Shown: positions 31,473 through 41,979 of the stretch, piece after piece
Numbering within the stretch: position 1 is the first letter of the stretch
Layout of the letters: each line of letters opens with the position of its first letter
Origin: Deltaproteobacteria bacterium
GTDB taxonomy: Bacteria; Myxococcota_A; Polyangia; Polyangiales; Houyiibacteriaceae
Length of the DNA stretch: 64,000 nt
Assembly (NCBI GenBank): GCA_004283055.1
Contig: SHLP01000001.1
Coordinates: forward strand, 55,941 to 119,940
Reading direction: 5' to 3'
Made by a program: the position numbers and the translations under genes
Notes under the pieces: model-generated
Databases searched by the model: none
The model's input: the letters and a program-made list of their open reading frames with translations, nothing else
Told to the model about the DNA's origin: nothing

Positions 31473-33230
31473 TCAGGCGTAGCGGGCGCTGCTGGGCCGG
31501 CGCTGTTCGCGCTTCGCCTTAGCGCCCGGCTTTCCCGTGGTGTCTGCCTTTACCTTTGCTCTCGGGTCCCATCGTCGAAATCGTGCGCGTGGGTTTCGCT
31601 TGTCCGGCCGGGCGACGGCGCGCTCGAAGCTCTGAGCCGCGCTCGCCGCGATTTCGACGGTCGAGCTCTTCGGCAAGACCCGAATCGCCCCGACGACCTC
31701 GCTCGACACGCCGCCTCGTCGGCAGACCATGGCCAGCAGCTTCCTCGTATCCGCGCCCGCCTGTCCGCCCCAGCTGACCTGATACGTGACGAAATCACCC
31801 TGTGGGCGTCGCCGCGATTGCCCGTTTGGACCCACCTTGCGAGGGCTGCGCTCGTGGCGCGCGGGCTTGGCATCGTCGCGGACGCGCTTTGGGGTGCCCT
31901 GGACGCGCTTCGCCTCCCTCTTGAGCAGGCAGGCTACTAGCTCGGTGGGCGAATGCTCGGCGAGCAGCCGTTCAGCCAGAGCCGTGGCCCTGCTGTCTGG
32001 TTCAACGGTCTGATTAGCGAGGTCCCGCAGGAAGGAATCACCGGTTCGCTCGTCGGCCGCTGCAAAAATCTCCTCCGGCGTCGGAATGGGGACGAGCCGT
32101 GCATCCACGCGTGCCGCACGCAGCATGCTCTGAACGCGACGCTCGGCCCGTGCGGCCGCGAAGAGCACGTTTGTGCCGCGTCGTCCGGCTCGCCCCGTCC
32201 GCCCGCTTCGGTGCGTGAACACATCAGCGTTGTCAGGAAGGTCGACTTGAATCACGCGGCCGATGTCGTGCACGTCGAGGCCGCGCGCGGCGACATCGGT
32301 TGCAACGAGGTAGCGGATGGTGCCGTTTCGAAACTGAGTAAAAGTCGCGGTTCGCTCCCGCTGGGTCATTTCGCCGTTGAGCGCGCGCGCGGCGAGGCCG
32401 GCTGCACAGAGCTCATCGGCGAGCCGAACCGTTTCGGTCCGCGTCCGCACGAAAAGCAGGGTCTTGTCCTCCGGATAGCGGAGCAGGACGTTGGTTGCCG
32501 CGTTGAATCGGTCGGCCTGGCGGACGTGCATCACGAGGTGCTCGATGTCAGCGTTCGCTTTACCGAGCGCCGTGCCCTGCACCGAGACGGCGTCTTGCTG
32601 CAGCCGGTCCGCGAGCCTGACCACTTCGCGGGGAAACGTTGCCGAGACCAGGTGGGTGCGACGAACGTCGGGGGCGAAGTCGAGGATGCCGTCGAGCTCT
32701 TCCTCGAAGTTCATGTCGAGCATCTCATCTGCTTCGTCGAGTGCGACGGTCTGGAGCCGGTCGAGCTCGAGCGCGCCGGCCTTGAGATGATCGAGAAGGC
32801 GGCCAGGCGTGCCAATCACGACCTGAGGGAGCGTCGACAGCTGCGAGCGCTCTTGCATCACGCTCGTTCCTCCGGTCACCACGAGGACTCGAGCGGCAAG
32901 TGGCTCGTACAGCCAGCGAAGCTCTCGTCCGAGCTGCCCGGCAAGCTCACGCGTCGGTGCGATGAGAAGGGCAACCGGCGCAGCAGGAGCCGACCTGCGC
33001 GCCTTCTTCGGCTTTGCCATGGCGGCGGCGATCGCCACGGAAGGTGCGAGGAGAAGCCCGAGCGCGACCGTTTTTCCGGATCCCGTCTGGGAAGAAATTC
33101 GCAAGTCGCGGCCCGCCAGCTCGGGGTCCAGAATCGCCTGCTGAATGGATGTGAAGCTCTCAAACCCGGCCTTACGCAGGGCTGCGCCGAGACCTGCAGG
33201 GGCCTGCTCGAGGGGAAGTAACTCAGACAT
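31473..33230 (-). CDS. DEAD/DEAH box RNA helicase with DbpA-like RNA-binding domain
   Basis: SSQTGSGKT, PTRELAGQL, DEADEML, VSATFP, HRSGRTGRAG; C-terminal DbpA RNA-binding domain. Confidence 0.93.
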   Translation of the reverse strand: MSELLPLEQAPAGLGAALRKAGFESFTSIQQAILDPELAGRDLRISSQTGSGKTVALGLLLAPSVAIAAAMAKPKKARRSAPAAPVALLIAPTRELAGQLGRELRWLYEPLAARVLVVTGGTSVMQERSQLSTLPQVVIGTPGRLLDHLKAGALELDRLQTVALDEADEMLDMNFEEELDGILDFAPDVRRTHLVSATFPREVVRLADRLQQDAVSVQGTALGKANADIEHLVMHVRQADRFNAATNVLLRYPEDKTLLFVRTRTETVRLADELCAAGLAARALNGEMTQRERTATFTQFRNGTIRYLVATDVAARGLDVHDIGRVIQVDLPDNADVFTHRSGRTGRAGRRGTNVLFAAARAERRVQSMLRAARVDARLVPIPTPEEIFAAADERTGDSFLRDLANQTVEPDSRATALAERLLAEHSPTELVACLLKREAKRVQGTPKRVRDDAKPARHERSPRKVGPNGQSRRRPQGDFVTYQVSWGGQAGADTRKLLAMVCRRGGVSSEVVGAIRVLPKSSTVEIAASAAQSFERAVARPDKRNPRARFRRWDPRAKVKADTTGKPGAKAKREQRRPSSARYA

Positions 33231-33331
33231 GAAGCGGCTTCTCTAGCACAGACTCCCCAAAGCACACGGCGCGACCGCGAGACTGGCGCAGGCTCGGAAT
33301 GGCACCGAGTTTTTCTTAGTCAATCTAGACG

Positions 33332-35437
33332 ATGGGATACGATGGCCCAGTGGCTCTTGAACGTCGGTGGGGCGCTGCGTCGGTTCTCCTTGCTCTCGTT
33401 ACGGTCTTGGTTTTCGTCCCCGGGCTCAGCGACGAATTCACCTGGGATGACAACGGCCTCATCCGCACGAATGAGAACATCCAGCACCCGGAGCGCTACC
33501 GCGAAGCACTCACGACCCACTTTTGGAACGTTTCGAGCGATGCGGCGCAGGCCAACGAGACCTACAACCACATCTACAGGCCCCTCGTCACGTTTGCCTA
33601 CATCGTCCAGTTCCGTCTGTTCGGACTGCACGCTGCTGGGTACCGCGTCGTCAGCCTGGCGCTTCACCTGCTTTGCGGCATTCTCGCGCTTCTCTGGCTG
33701 CGACGGCGCATCCCGTCAGGCGAAGAGGCTCATCGCTTGCTTGCCATCGGCCTCGGCTCAGCCGTCTTTGCGCTACACCCGAGCCGCGCAGAGGCGGTGT
33801 CCTGGATATCGGGAAGCACCGAACTGTGGATGTGTGCGCTGGTGCTCTCCGCCGCCCTCGCGTTCGATTCGAAGCGAAGCTGGCTCGCCGGGGTTCTCCT
33901 CGCGCTGGCGCTCTTCGCGAAGGAATCCGCGATCGTCGCTGCGCCTTTGCTCCTGGCCGACCGATTCTTGCTCCAGGGACGCCGCGAACGCTCGGCATCG
34001 ATCGCCCTCGTCGCGCCTGTGGTCATCGCGCTTTTCGTCCGCGTCTGGGCCGTCGACGTGGGGTTGCCCGGCGGCCGCATCCAGGGTGCGCTGCCGAGGG
34101 TCCTCGCCTCGTTTGGACTGTACGCGCAGCAGATTCTTTCGCCCTGGAATCCGACCGCGTTCCCAGGGTTGCGCCTCTACGAGTGCGATCGCGGTGAGTT
34201 CCTGCCGGCCGCGTGGTGGATCGGCGGGGCCTTGGTCCTCGCGGCGCTGATCCTGCTGGGTCTTGCCGCTCTCCGTCGTAGCGCGTGGCGCCCGGTTCTC
34301 GCGGACGCGCTTTGGGTGGCCGTTCCACTGCTGCCGGTGGTGAACTTGATCGATCTCGGAAGCCGAAACCTCACGGCGGACCGTTTCCTCTACCTTCCCA
34401 TGCTCGGCATCGCGTCTCTTCTCGCGCGGGGGGTCGTGTGGACGTTTCGGAAGCGCGCATCGCTCGGGAGGACAGTCGCCATCGCCGCCTGCGTGGTCGT
34501 CTTGGGTCTTGCGGTCGTGACGTCTCTCCATTCACGAGTCTTCGCTTCGTCGTCTTCGCTCTGGGAGTACGAGGTGACGCGCAATCGGGAAAACCCGTTC
34601 GCCTTACATGCCGTGGGGACCGCCCGAACGCGCGCAGGCCTCCAAAACAGCGGCTTCGCGTACCTCGAGGAAGCGCACGCGCTGGCCGCGCGTACGTGCG
34701 TCCGTGACGATGAGCTGCGCGCGGCCAAAGATCTCGCCTGGGCCCTAGCGCTTCGGACGCCCCCGGATGATCGGGGCACCTTGATCGCGCTGCAGAGCTC
34801 GTACGCTCAGGTTCCCCGCAGCTCTGCGTTCGACTACCGAGGACGCCCCGCCTGGCGCATCCAACTCACGCCTGAGGAGACCAGCGAGCTCCTCTTCGAC
34901 GACCTCCAGTACACCCTTCCGCGGGCCACGGTCGAAGCGCGGCTCGGCAACATCGGCGCAGCGACGCAAATCGTGCTGGAACAGGCCGCGAGTTCGGACG
35001 CACTGCACCCGCTCTTGCAGAACCTCGAAATCCGCCTGCTTGCAGCCGAGGGAGGCCTCGAGGAGGCGCTTCGAGAGGTCGCCGAGCAGAGGACGGCTGC
35101 GGACGCCGACGGGCTTCGCATCGTGCTCGCGGCGCTGCACGAGGCCCTTTGGCGAACGAATCTTCCCAGCGACGCACAGACGAGGCTGGTCCGATATGCG
35201 CTCGGATTCGGACAAGCGCCGAGCGAGCTGGCTGGCCTGCTTCCGGAAACCCAGGCCGTTTTAGGCGCCCTTCGCGCCTATGCGTCCGACGCACCGGTCG
35301 ACCTCGCGGCGCTCGAGCAGCGAAGCGCCAACTCCCGTCAGCTGCCGCGCTTCATCGAGCTCGTGAAAGCCAAGGCCGAAATCCGGCGTTTCGACGAGCA
35401 GCTTCGCAGCCTCGCATTGTCGAAGACTTCACGCTAA
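33332..35437 (+). CDS. polytopic membrane protein, GT-C/TMTC-like with C-terminal helical (TPR-like) region
   Basis: DEFTWDDNGLIRTNENIQ...YNHIYRPLVTFAYIVQFRLFGLHAAGYRVVSLALHLL...FALHPSRAEAVSWISGSTEL. Confidence 0.75.
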   Translation: MGYDGPVALERRWGAASVLLALVTVLVFVPGLSDEFTWDDNGLIRTNENIQHPERYREALTTHFWNVSSDAAQANETYNHIYRPLVTFAYIVQFRLFGLHAAGYRVVSLALHLLCGILALLWLRRRIPSGEEAHRLLAIGLGSAVFALHPSRAEAVSWISGSTELWMCALVLSAALAFDSKRSWLAGVLLALALFAKESAIVAAPLLLADRFLLQGRRERSASIALVAPVVIALFVRVWAVDVGLPGGRIQGALPRVLASFGLYAQQILSPWNPTAFPGLRLYECDRGEFLPAAWWIGGALVLAALILLGLAALRRSAWRPVLADALWVAVPLLPVVNLIDLGSRNLTADRFLYLPMLGIASLLARGVVWTFRKRASLGRTVAIAACVVVLGLAVVTSLHSRVFASSSSLWEYEVTRNRENPFALHAVGTARTRAGLQNSGFAYLEEAHALAARTCVRDDELRAAKDLAWALALRTPPDDRGTLIALQSSYAQVPRSSAFDYRGRPAWRIQLTPEETSELLFDDLQYTLPRATVEARLGNIGAATQIVLEQAASSDALHPLLQNLEIRLLAAEGGLEEALREVAEQRTAADADGLRIVLAALHEALWRTNLPSDAQTRLVRYALGFGQAPSELAGLLPETQAVLGALRAYASDAPVDLAALEQRSANSRQLPRFIELVKAKAEIRRFDEQLRSLALSKTSR

Positions 35438-35461
35438 TCTCCCGCGGCTCAGGAGGCCCCA

Positions 35462-35896
35462 ATGATTCCAGACGAAACCGTGGCGTACGCCATCGCGACT
35501 TGGGCTCGCTTCAATGAGGACGTCACGGATGTTCTTCTCCGTGCCCTCTCTGGGGCGTTTGCTTTGGTGGCCGCTTCCGACGGCGAGCTCGCGCCATCCG
35601 AGGCCGACGGTTTCGTCGACATGCTGCGCGGCAAAGCGAACGTCTTTTCCGGCCTGCATTTCGACGAGCTCGAAAGCACGTTTCGGGAGCTGACCGAGGC
35701 GCTGATGGCCGATCCCGAAGACGGCCGGCGGCGTGCGATAGAGTGCATCAAGCGCGTTGCAGGCGATCCGGTCAGAAGCGAGTTGGTCCGAAGCGCGGCC
35801 GCGATGGCGGTCGCGTCGGACGGACGCGTTCGGGCGAGCGAGGAAGCCTCCTTGCAAGAGATTTCCAAAGCTTTGAGTCTTGCGAACGACGGCTGA
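35462..35896 (+). CDS. TerB-like family protein
   Basis: Acidic helical protein with paired VAASDGELAPSEA and VASDGRVRASEE motifs. Confidence 0.65.
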   Translation: MIPDETVAYAIATWARFNEDVTDVLLRALSGAFALVAASDGELAPSEADGFVDMLRGKANVFSGLHFDELESTFRELTEALMADPEDGRRRAIECIKRVAGDPVRSELVRSAAAMAVASDGRVRASEEASLQEISKALSLANDG

Positions 35897-35922
35897 GGTC
35901 GATCCCCACGGCACCCGTTAAG

Positions 35923-37143
35923 CTAGTCGCGGCCGGCGTCGGGCGTGCCTTTGGTCGCTTCGCTCTGGTGCTTGTCTTCATGGCCGCCGTCACCGAGCCA
36001 GCCTTTGGAGCGAAAAAAGAGGACGAGCCCGATCGCGGTGAGTGCCATTGCGCCGATCGCGAAGAAATAGCCGTACTCCCATCGAAGCTCCGGCATGTTC
36101 CAGCGTGAAACGCCGCCGTCGAAGTTCATTCCATAAAGACCTGCGATGAAGCCAAGCGGCATGAAAATCGTTGCGATGATGGTCAAAACCTTCATGACTT
36201 CGTTCATGCGCATGCTCACGTTCGAGAGATGCATGTCCATCAGGCTCGAGGCGAGCTCCCGGTTCGTATCGAGAGCCTCCATCAGCTGAACGGCGTGGTC
36301 GTGGCAATCTCGGAGGAAGATGTGCGTATCGCCCTGAGAGTCGCTGGCGTCTGCACGGGCCATGGCGCTCAGCACCTCGCGTGTGGGGCCCACCGCGCGT
36401 CGCAGAGCCCTCAAATCATGACGAACAGCGTGGACCTCCGCAACGACGTTCTCGGTCTGGTTTGCCAGCACTCTGCTTTCGATCTCCTCGAGCTGATCGC
36501 TGTAGCCCTCGACGACGGGGTAGAAGGTCTCGACGATGGCATCGAGCACCGAGTACGCGAGATAGGCTCCGTCGCGTCGGCGGATTCGTCCTTTCCCATT
36601 CCGAATTCGGTCGCGTAAGAAATCGAAGCAATCCCCGGGCCTCTCTTGGATGGTGATCACGAAGCGATCGCCAACGAACACGCTCACCTGCTCGAGATCG
36701 AGCTGTGGTCTCAGCGACGGCATGCGCAGCACGACGAAGTCGGTGTTGCCGTAGTCCTCGAACTTCGGCCTCTGATGAACGTTAACCACGTCTTCCAGGG
36801 CGAGCGCGTGAAGGCCGAACAATTCGCCGAGCTGAGACAGGCACTCCGGGTCGCCGATGCCGTCGACGTTGATCCAGCTCACCCCCGTGCTCCGCTCACG
36901 AATGGATTTCAAATCGGAGACGCGCTCGACGGAACGCTCGTCGACCCCATCTGCATCGTAAGAGATGACGCGAATGACGGCAGGCGGCGCGCCCGGGACG
37001 GCTGTGATGCTCCCGGGTGCCAAGCCGAGGGCTTCGGGTCGACGCCTGCGCAAAGCCATCCGCTTGCGCCTCCGCTGTGCCTTTTTGGCGATGCGTATCT
37101 CCTTGGGTGATGTGGGCTCATCTGACGTCGCTACCACGGCCAT
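35923..37143 (-). CDS. corA: magnesium/cobalt transporter CorA family protein
   Basis: C-terminal IATIFMPLGFIAGLYGMNFDGG (YGMNF) plus final TM helix. Confidence 0.93.
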   Translation of the reverse strand: MAVVATSDEPTSPKEIRIAKKAQRRRKRMALRRRRPEALGLAPGSITAVPGAPPAVIRVISYDADGVDERSVERVSDLKSIRERSTGVSWINVDGIGDPECLSQLGELFGLHALALEDVVNVHQRPKFEDYGNTDFVVLRMPSLRPQLDLEQVSVFVGDRFVITIQERPGDCFDFLRDRIRNGKGRIRRRDGAYLAYSVLDAIVETFYPVVEGYSDQLEEIESRVLANQTENVVAEVHAVRHDLRALRRAVGPTREVLSAMARADASDSQGDTHIFLRDCHDHAVQLMEALDTNRELASSLMDMHLSNVSMRMNEVMKVLTIIATIFMPLGFIAGLYGMNFDGGVSRWNMPELRWEYGYFFAIGAMALTAIGLVLFFRSKGWLGDGGHEDKHQSEATKGTPDAGRD

Positions 37144-37215
37144 GTCAAGCCCGCACGGCCGTGAGCGAGCCCCGCGCTGGCCGGCTCGGCCCACGCGAAG
37201 GTCTGCTCGCTGGCG

Positions 37216-38277
37216 TCAGAACGCGCGCGTTTCACCGATTTGGAGCAACCAGGCCGCCTCGTTCCCGAGAGCTCCTTCGGACGCCGCATTCTTGAAGCGG
37301 GTGGCTGGTTCGTCGAGAGGCTCGTCCGATAGCTTGAATGTGCCGTAGTGCATGGCGACGGCGGCACGGGCGCGAAGGTCGATCGCCGCTTGGACTGCTT
37401 CTTCGGGATTCATGTGCGAGGCTTTCATCATCTCGGTCGGCTCGTAGGCGCCGATCGGCACGGCTGCGAGATCGAATGGGCCGAGCGCCTTCGCAATGCG
37501 CGTAAACCCGTCGAAGTAGCCGGTATCCCCCGCGAAAAAGAACTTCCGCTCCGCACCGACCACTGCCCACGACGACCAGAGGGCCTGCCGATCGTCACCG
37601 ATGCCACGCTTGCTCCAGTGCTGCGCCGGCAAGCAGTAGACGCGCACACCCTCGTGCTCTGCGTGCTGGCCCCAGTCGAGCTCCTCGACGTTGTCGATTC
37701 CATTTTCGCGAAGCAGGTCGCCGTTCTCCAAGGGAACATAGAAGCGCGTGTTTGGATCTCGCTCCGAGAGCGTGACCAAGCTTGGAAGGTCCAGGTGGTC
37801 GTAGTGGTTGTGGGAGACCACGACGAAGTCGATGGGGGGGAGATCGCCGATCGCGACACCTGGCTCCACGATTCGCTTCGGCCCGGCAAAGGAGACCGGA
37901 CTCGCTCGGTCCGACCAGATCGGATCGGTCAGGAATGTGAGATGACCCATTTGAACGAGGAGGGTGGCGTGGCCAATCCACGTCACCGTGGGCTCACTGT
38001 GGGTTGCGTTTTCGCGCAACCAGGCTCCGTCGTTGGGCACGCGATCGAGCGCACTCGGAATCTCTGCGAAAGAGCTTGCGACCCGGCGAACAAAGAAGGG
38101 AAGGGTCACCGAGGCATCGACCTCGGGCATCGCTCCGGCGAAGTTCATGAAGCGACCGCCCTCCTCACGAGGGGCCGGACCGAGGGTATCGTCGAGGGGG
38201 GAGGCGGCTGCTGAGGAGACCAGGGTCATCGCCACGAATGCGATGATGCGGCTGCTGGAGCTGTGCGCGCGGGCCAT
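37216..38277 (-). CDS. MBL fold metallo-hydrolase, NAPE-PLD/UlaG-like, secreted
   Basis: TWIGHATLLVQM, SHNHYDHLD, FFFAGDTGYFDG; signal peptide. Confidence 0.9.
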   Translation of the reverse strand: MARAHSSSSRIIAFVAMTLVSSAAASPLDDTLGPAPREEGGRFMNFAGAMPEVDASVTLPFFVRRVASSFAEIPSALDRVPNDGAWLRENATHSEPTVTWIGHATLLVQMGHLTFLTDPIWSDRASPVSFAGPKRIVEPGVAIGDLPPIDFVVVSHNHYDHLDLPSLVTLSERDPNTRFYVPLENGDLLRENGIDNVEELDWGQHAEHEGVRVYCLPAQHWSKRGIGDDRQALWSSWAVVGAERKFFFAGDTGYFDGFTRIAKALGPFDLAAVPIGAYEPTEMMKASHMNPEEAVQAAIDLRARAAVAMHYGTFKLSDEPLDEPATRFKNAASEGALGNEAAWLLQIGETRAF

Positions 38278-38404
38278 GGCTAAGCCCCAGTCTGGAGCTG
38301 CGAACGCCGAAACGTAAGGTGTTCGGACGAAAACTTTCGGTGAGCGCTGAGCATACTGCTCTTTGCGTCCGAGGGAGACGCGACCTATGAGCTGAGTAGA
38401 CACC

Positions 38405-38881
38405 ATGGGCGCAGTCTCGTCACCATCGATTCGCCTCTCGGGCCCCTGGGACCAGGCGCGCGTTCAGAGGTTCCTCGCTGAGACTCGTATTCCCATGCAG
38501 CTTGCCGCCAACACCGACACCGGCTTCCCCATCGTCCTGTCCCTTTGGTTCCTGGCCGAGGAGGACGAGCTGTTCGCGGTGGTGCACCGGGATGCGAGGA
38601 TCACGAAGCGCTTGGAGGCGGATCCGCGCTGCGCCTTCGAAATCGCCCCGGACGAGCCGCCGTATCGCGGCGTGCGCGGACAAGCCACAGCACGTCTGGA
38701 ATCAGGCGGCGCCGCTGAGCTTCTCGAACGTCTCCTCGAGCGCTACCTAAGCTCCACCGACTCCAGCCTCGGCCGCTTCTTGCTCGCGCGCGCCGACGAA
38801 GAGCTCATCGTTCGGCTCGAGCCCAAATGGATGGCTTCTTGGGACTACAGCAAGCGTATGGAAGATGCGCTCGAGCGGTGA
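38405..38881 (+). CDS. pyridoxamine 5'-phosphate oxidase family protein
   Basis: NTDTGFPIVLSLWFLAEEDELFAVVHRDARITKRLEADPRCAFEI. Confidence 0.75.
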   Translation: MGAVSSPSIRLSGPWDQARVQRFLAETRIPMQLAANTDTGFPIVLSLWFLAEEDELFAVVHRDARITKRLEADPRCAFEIAPDEPPYRGVRGQATARLESGGAAELLERLLERYLSSTDSSLGRFLLARADEELIVRLEPKWMASWDYSKRMEDALER

Positions 38882-38904
38882 CGGAAAGACCCCGCGCGGG
38901 GCGC

Positions 38905-39876
38905 TCAGCGCCTCGCCTCGATGACCTCTGCAAGTCCGTCGAGGCGTCCGGCGCGAAACCTCTCTGATGGGCCGTAGGCGGCGGCCTGGCTCCGAATCAC
39001 CTCCAGGTATGCGCGCACGAACCGCGGCCTGTGATACTCCTGGTCGCGCACCACTCGGTGAAGCGTTTCGATGGTGTCCGCGCTCATCAGGCGGCCCGTC
39101 GCCACGTGCATCCGAAACACCCAGTCGATCCACTTCGGCTCACCCAGCCCGCGCGCCAAGTCGAGCGCATTTCCAATTGCCGTATTGAAGACGGCGTCTG
39201 CCTCCGGGTCGTCAGATGGGCCAAACGAGCTCTCGCGCATCGCTCGCCCCAAGAGCGTGTCCATGAACGGAAGCAAGATCCGTTCGGCCTCCTCGTACCG
39301 GCCCATGCTGATCGCCTTGGACGCGATGCCCTCCATGACGTCGGCGGCCTTGGCCGTGCCGGTTGCTTCAGGTTCGTCCCAGGACGGCGGCATCACGGGC
39401 CGACGCGGTTCTTTGTAGGTGTCACTCGCTGCCGAGGCGAGTCGTTTACCGCACTCTCCGCAAAACCGCCTGGAGGCTCCGTTCACACCGCCACAACCGC
39501 CGCAGACCACATGCGGCCCGGTCTCTTGCTGGTCCGTCATCTTGGCCGGGTCGATCAGAACGAGCTCCTGCGGGCCGATGTAGATGCGATCCATGTGGGT
39601 CAAGCGGCATCGGCGATCGACGGCTGCACCGTTCACCACAACCCCGTTTCGGCTTCCCAGGTCCTCGATGAAGACCGCCGTGGGCTCCACGTGAAGCACG
39701 GCGTGCCTTCGTGACACCAGCGCGTCGGCAAGCGAAAGGCTGCACTTCGAGCTCCGCCCGATCGAAAACTCCCCAAGCGGCAGCTCGAGATGAGTGGACT
39801 GATATCGAAGTCTGAACCTGGACACCGTGGTTACTACCCCCCAAACAGTGTAGGGCAGGGACCTGGCCCGATCCAA
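38905..39876 (-). CDS. FHA domain protein with zinc ribbon
   Basis: FSIGRSSKCSLSLADALVSRRHAVLHV...DLGSRNGVVVNG and CGGCGGVNGASRRFCGECGKRL. Confidence 0.85.
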   Translation of the reverse strand: MDRARSLPYTVWGVVTTVSRFRLRYQSTHLELPLGEFSIGRSSKCSLSLADALVSRRHAVLHVEPTAVFIEDLGSRNGVVVNGAAVDRRCRLTHMDRIYIGPQELVLIDPAKMTDQQETGPHVVCGGCGGVNGASRRFCGECGKRLASAASDTYKEPRRPVMPPSWDEPEATGTAKAADVMEGIASKAISMGRYEEAERILLPFMDTLLGRAMRESSFGPSDDPEADAVFNTAIGNALDLARGLGEPKWIDWVFRMHVATGRLMSADTIETLHRVVRDQEYHRPRFVRAYLEVIRSQAAAYGPSERFRAGRLDGLAEVIEARR

Positions 39877-39993
39877 AGGGGCCTGGAAATCACGCGAACC
39901 GGGCCACGTTGCGGGCTCCTCGCCATCGCCGCGTCGAAAACAGACTCTTTCGCGTCCACTGTGCAGCGCGGTCTCGGGCCCTAGGAACCCAGT

Positions 39994-40677
39994 ATGGGTA
40001 AACCAGTCTGTGTCATCGTTGGAATCGGGCCGAAGAACGGGCGCGCGTTCGCCGAGCGTTTTGCACAGGAGGGCTATTCCGTGGCGCTCCTGTCACGCTC
40101 GACCGACTATTCCAGCGGCCTCGCGGCCGAGATTGGCGGCAGAGCCTACGCCTGTGATGTGACCGATCCCAGCGCGATCAAGCAGGCGTTCGCACTGATC
40201 CGCGACGAGCTCGGTGAGGTCGACGTCCTGCTCTACAACGCGGGCTCCGGAAAGTTTGGGACCTTTGACGACGTGTCCGACGACGATTTCGAGAGAGGTT
40301 GGCAGATCAACGTCCGCGGACTTTTGCAGAGCACCCGTGAGGTCGTTGGCTCCATGCGGGAGAAAGGCAGCGGCGCAATCATCGTCACCGGTGCGACAGC
40401 CTCCCTCCGCGGAAAGCCGTTCACGGCAGCGTTTGCATCCGCGAAGGCCGGCCAGCGAAGCCTGGCGCAGTCGTTCGCGCGGCAGCTGGGCCCCGAGGGC
40501 ATCCACGTCGCCCTCGTCATCGTCGATGGTGGTATTGGGACCGACGAGCAAAGCAGCGATGAGGGCGCGCGACTGCGGCCGAGCGACATCGCCCACACGG
40601 TCTACCACCTGGTCACCCAACCGAAATCAGCCTGGTCATTCGAAGTCGACGTCCGCCCCTTCAAGGAAGACTGGTAG
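39994..40677 (+). CDS. SDR family oxidoreductase
   Basis: IVGIGPKNGRAFAERFAQEGYSVALLSRS...YNAGSGKFG...AFASAKAGQRSLAQ. Confidence 0.85.
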   Translation: MGKPVCVIVGIGPKNGRAFAERFAQEGYSVALLSRSTDYSSGLAAEIGGRAYACDVTDPSAIKQAFALIRDELGEVDVLLYNAGSGKFGTFDDVSDDDFERGWQINVRGLLQSTREVVGSMREKGSGAIIVTGATASLRGKPFTAAFASAKAGQRSLAQSFARQLGPEGIHVALVIVDGGIGTDEQSSDEGARLRPSDIAHTVYHLVTQPKSAWSFEVDVRPFKEDW

Positions 40678-40733
40678 CGTCGCCGCGCGTGAAGAGTGTG
40701 CCGCTCGGGCTTTAGGGCCGCGCGCAGCGGTCG

Positions 40734-41945
40734 CTATGGGCCGATGACCTTGTCTTCGTCGCGCAGCTTGGCGATGGCCGCGTCGTCCAGGCCGAGGACT
40801 TCTCGGAGCACGTCTTCGGTGTGCTCGCCGATCGCCGGGGCACAGACCGGAGCGACGCGGTCCTGGGACGAGAAGTCGAAGGGAGTACCCGGAACGGGGT
40901 AGCGGCCGATCCCCGGTTGCTCGAGCACGCTGAACAGCTCGCTCTGAGGGGTGCACTCCTCGGAGACGGCTTCGCGGATCGTTCGGTAGCGGTCCCAGCA
41001 CACGGCGTTGTCGTCAAAGGCTTTTCGGACGGCCTCGAGATCGTGGACCCGAAACCATGCCTCGAGCACGCCCGCTAGCTCGCGAGCCGCGTGCCAGCGG
41101 TTGCCCGGCTCGTCGAGATCGAGACCCAGTCGGGCGCCGACGGCATCGAACTCCCCCTGCAACCCCGTCGCTTTCCGGAGCCCCTTCCACTGGCGGCTCG
41201 TCAGCGCCACGACCATCACGCGCTCGCCGTCCGCCGTCACGAAATCCCGCCCGAATGCGCCATAGAGGTAGTTTCCAAAGCGCGGCCGGTCCGAATCGTT
41301 GATGACGATTTCCCCGATCTTGCCGAGGTTGCCGATCATGGCGAGCGCGACGTCCTTGAGGGCGAGGCGCACGTACTGGCCCTCTCCCGTTCGGAGGCGG
41401 TGTCGTTCGGCGGCCAGAAGCGCGACGACCAGCATCTGCCCGGAGATGCAGTCCCATGCCGGAAGGACGTGGTTCACCGGCTCGTCCCACTCGACGGGGC
41501 CGGTGACCCTCGGAAACCCCACGGCCGGATTCACCGTGTAGTCGACCGCGTTCGAGCCTTCGCGCGCCCCCACGAGATTGATCATGATCAGATCTGGGCG
41601 CCGCTCGCGCAGGCCCTCGTAGTCGAGCCAGCCGCGCGCCGGGAAGTTGGTGACGAACAGGCCGCCATTGTCGCCGGGCGCGCAAACCAGGTCTGTGATG
41701 AGCGCACGGCCCCGTTCCGAGCGCATGTCGACCGCGATGGAGCGCTTGCCCTTGTTGAGGCCCGCCCAGAACAAGCTTTCGTTGTCTTTGGTGACGGGCC
41801 AGCGGCGGTAGTCGAGCCCACCGCCCAACGGGTCAAAGCGAATGACGTCCGCTCCCATCTGGGCCAGCGTCATGCCCGCGAGTGGAGCAGCGACAAAGGC
41901 CGAGCCTTCGATCACGCGCATGCCTTCGAGGATACCGCCGCTCAT
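40734..41945 (-). CDS. mct: CaiB/BaiF CoA-transferase, probable 2-methylfumaryl(mesaconyl)-CoA isomerase
   Basis: VIEGSAFVAAPLAGMTLAQMGADVIRFDPLGGGLDYRRWPVT...FWAGLNKGKRSIAVDMRS...FVTNFPARGWLDYEGL closely resembles the Mct subgroup; operon context supports it. Confidence 0.8.
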   Translation of the reverse strand: MSGGILEGMRVIEGSAFVAAPLAGMTLAQMGADVIRFDPLGGGLDYRRWPVTKDNESLFWAGLNKGKRSIAVDMRSERGRALITDLVCAPGDNGGLFVTNFPARGWLDYEGLRERRPDLIMINLVGAREGSNAVDYTVNPAVGFPRVTGPVEWDEPVNHVLPAWDCISGQMLVVALLAAERHRLRTGEGQYVRLALKDVALAMIGNLGKIGEIVINDSDRPRFGNYLYGAFGRDFVTADGERVMVVALTSRQWKGLRKATGLQGEFDAVGARLGLDLDEPGNRWHAARELAGVLEAWFRVHDLEAVRKAFDDNAVCWDRYRTIREAVSEECTPQSELFSVLEQPGIGRYPVPGTPFDFSSQDRVAPVCAPAIGEHTEDVLREVLGLDDAAIAKLRDEDKVIGP

Positions 41946-41979
41946 GTCAGGTCTCTCGCCAAGTGCTCACATACCCTCC

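Noticed and set aside
31953-33221. 422-aa plus ORF
   Set aside because: Antisense to the DEAD-box helicase
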